DNA of 64,000 bases, from positions 72,426,308 through 72,490,307 of the forward strand of contig CM055092.1 in assembly GCA_029204225.1 (NCBI GenBank). Reading direction: 5' to 3'. Below the pieces are notes generated by a model. It made no database searches. It was given only the letters and a program-made list of their open reading frames with translations, and was not told where the DNA came from. Source of the stretch: Diphasiastrum complanatum. Lineage: Eukaryota; Streptophyta; Lycopodiopsida; Lycopodiales; Lycopodiaceae. The number at the start of each line of letters is the position of its first letter. Position 1 is the stretch's first letter. Positions 62,310 through 64,000 of the stretch are shown here, one piece after another. A program made the translations under genes and the position numbers.

Positions 62310-62838
62310 TCTCAGAATCCTAAACTTGCATACATCACATACAAACACACATTTCGTACTAACACATTCTCTACCGCCTTTGACCTCCAGCCGCCCATCA
62401 TTGACGGGCTTTCCCACTAGTATTAATATAAAACTATTACTTTTAGAACTCCTGTGCGGATTTGGAGGCTCATCAAAAGCCTGGTGCCCTCACCTGCAAG
62501 TGCTCGCAAGTCTGAAATCTCAAAAAAATAATGGTGCTTTTGTGTGCTCGTGTGCCTGCACTTTCGTGTGTGCATGTGCTTAAAGCCCAGCAAAATCTTT
62601 TTGGTGTCTCCTCAAAATCAAAAACACTAAAACCTTTAAGGCCCACCAAACATTTGAAGGGCCTTTGATGTCCTTGCCCATGCCACATGGCGCGTTGGGA
62701 GTGCAGTGGGACCAAACGCGGAGGTAGTGCCTTTAAGGGGCCCAATGAAATAAGAGTAATAGGGCCCATGGTCACACGTAGTCCCAGCAAGTGAAGGAGT
62801 TGAATTATAGGCGTCAGGTGACCACAATCTTCACGTAC
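62310..62838. other. Intergenic; likely promoter of the right-edge gene
   Basis: No ORF of interest. GC rises in 62640-62830, with GCCCAATGAAATAAG (a CCAAT motif at about 62740). Suits a promoter 600-700 bp before the ATG at 63469, but the transcription start is not visible. Confidence 0.35.
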
Positions 62839-63010
62839 CTTGAATACGGAAGGAGAGAGTGAGAAAAAGTGGATCGTTCAAATTTCATCTCCTCGCCATC
62901 GCCTCTCGATCCTCGGGAGTCGATGCATGCAGTTTTCTGCTGCAGCGAACGAAAATATTTTGTCATTCTTTAATTGGACCGTCAGATTTGTTCTCAGAAA
63001 GAAAGACGAT

Positions 63011-63380
63011 TTTTCTGTTCAGATTTGTGAAAGCAGCAATTATTATCAGATGCTCCGATGCATTTTCTGTCCGGATTTGTGAAAGCAGCAACAATCGGTA
63101 GATGATTTGATGCATTTTCTGTTCAGATTCGTCGAAGCAACAGTATCATTGGATGCTTTGATGGATTTTCTGTTCAGATTTGTGAAAGCACAAGTAATTA
63201 TTAGATTCTTCGATCCATTTTCTGTTCAGATTCGTCAAAGCATCAGTAATCAGTAATCACTGGATGCTTTGATGCATTTTCTGTTCAGATTTGTGAAAGC
63301 AGCAGTTATTATCAGATTCTTTGATGCATTTTGGTTCAGATTTGTGAAAGCAGCGATAATTATCAGATGTTTCCATGCAG
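63011..63380 (+). repeat. Minisatellite of seven 51 to 59-bp units
   Basis: Units begin CAGATTTGTGAAAGCAGCA or CAGATTCGTCRAAGCA at 63020, 63072, 63124, 63175, 63227, 63286 and 63337, each ending near GATGCATTTTCTGTT. Copies differ by a few bases, and one carries a short internal duplication. The array lies immediately upstream of the ATG at 63469, in the probable 5' leader or promoter. Confidence 0.92.
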
Positions 63381-63468
63381 TGAAGAGATGATCAGGAATT
63401 GAGAAGTGCAGAGCGGGGTATGAATATTACTGCGGCAGCTTCCATTGGAGGTGAAAAGCATTTCTGAG

Positions 63469-64000
63469 ATGAGCATGGGCATGACGCCAGTTCTTCTTAG
63501 TCGCTATTCTCTTTATAATACTCCTCCTTGCTTAAACCGTGCAGGCAGATTAGCCATCTTCCAATCGAATATTAGAAGGCATCAATCCCATAATAACAGC
63601 GATAATAATTCCAGAAGGCAGGATTGCAATAATATATTTGTTCACCTTGGGCTTGGGGATTTAAGCCAAGCAAAATCTGTGAATAGAATCCTCAGTATTT
63701 CTGCGTCTGCTTCTTCTTTTGCGCATCAAGGCAATGGGGACTTTGATGAGGATCGTCAGGTCGGGCTTGCGGATACGCACGCAGGGCATTCTGTTAGTGG
63801 TTCAACAGTCAATGAGAGGAATGGCACCGGATTTGGTAAAAACGGGCATAAATCTTTAGAAAATGTGGGAATGCCAGGGATGACGGAGGCTTTTCACATC
63901 ACACCTCGGACTGCCACTGGCATCATTATAGGGATATCAATTTCTGCTCTCATTTTTCCCTTTCTCATGCAGCCGTTACAGTTAGCAACGCCTCTGAAGA
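63469..64000 (+). CDS. 5' end of a probable plastid membrane protein, cut by window edge
   Basis: 177 codons open to the window end; in-frame TGA at 63421 upstream, so the start is MSMGMTPVLLSRYSLYNTPP (two more Met codons follow within five residues). The first 80 residues are rich in Ser, Asn and Arg and nearly free of acidic residues, as in a chloroplast transit peptide; ILSISASASSFA may hold the cleavage region. A polar Gly/His-rich stretch follows. Then from residue about 150 TATGIIIGISISALIFPFLM forms a membrane segment. No family recognised from this part. A plastid envelope or thylakoid protein is inferred. Confidence 0.65.
   Translation, partial: MSMGMTPVLLSRYSLYNTPPCLNRAGRLAIFQSNIRRHQSHNNSDNNSRRQDCNNIFVHLGLGDLSQAKSVNRILSISASASSFAHQGNGDFDEDRQVGLADTHAGHSVSGSTVNERNGTGFGKNGHKSLENVGMPGMTEAFHITPRTATGIIIGISISALIFPFLMQPLQLATPLK

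Overview
This is a window of plant nuclear DNA: AT-rich, sparse in genes and full of decayed LTR retrotransposons. The signs are plant-type Ty1/copia and Ty3/gypsy remnants with initiator-Met-tRNA primer sites (TGGTATCAGAGC-like), an interstitial block rich in the plant telomere motif TTTAGGG, long GA/CT microsatellites, and a serine-rich, probably plastid-targeted protein starting at the right edge. Low gene density and nested old elements suggest a large genome, perhaps a fern, lycophyte or gymnosperm. That placement is inference; no marker gene fixes the species.

Layout. 0-7 kb: GC-rich blocks, hairpins, a gypsy-family LTR (4.86-5.40 kb) and microsatellites. 7.27-10.17 kb and 28.96-31.90 kb are the two arms of an inverted segmental duplication. 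Each carries an intact, intronless 571-573 aa multi-pass membrane protein with a reductase-like C-terminal half. 10.6-16.1 kb: a minus-strand gypsy element whose gag is cut by a small copia LTR and a second copia LTR with primer site. 18.5-19.1 kb: degenerate telomere-like sequence. 21.3-25.5 kb: two minus-strand copia elements, one lying between inverted 0.3-kb arms, the other cut in its zinc knuckle by a further LTR. 27.2-27.7 kb: the 3' end of a gypsy relative on the plus strand. 32-42 kb: mostly non-coding, with two foldbacks of MIRNA-like shape and two long CT microsatellites. 42.3-49 kb: LTR-type remnants, including an intact 443-codon ORF of unknown family and a broken gypsy integrase. 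49-53.8 kb: non-coding. 53.8-62.3 kb: an unrecognised multi-frame coding element with a possible reverse-transcriptase motif A, split by a 5.6-kb copia element. 62.8-64 kb: promoter or leader with a minisatellite, then the 5' end of a probable plastid membrane protein gene.

Only three genes look alive: the two duplicated membrane-protein copies and the truncated gene at the right edge. The two copies are identical in DNA over about 860 bases while their flanks have diverged clearly, which suggests gene conversion between the arms. The rest is a layered record of insertion, nesting, deletion and inversion.
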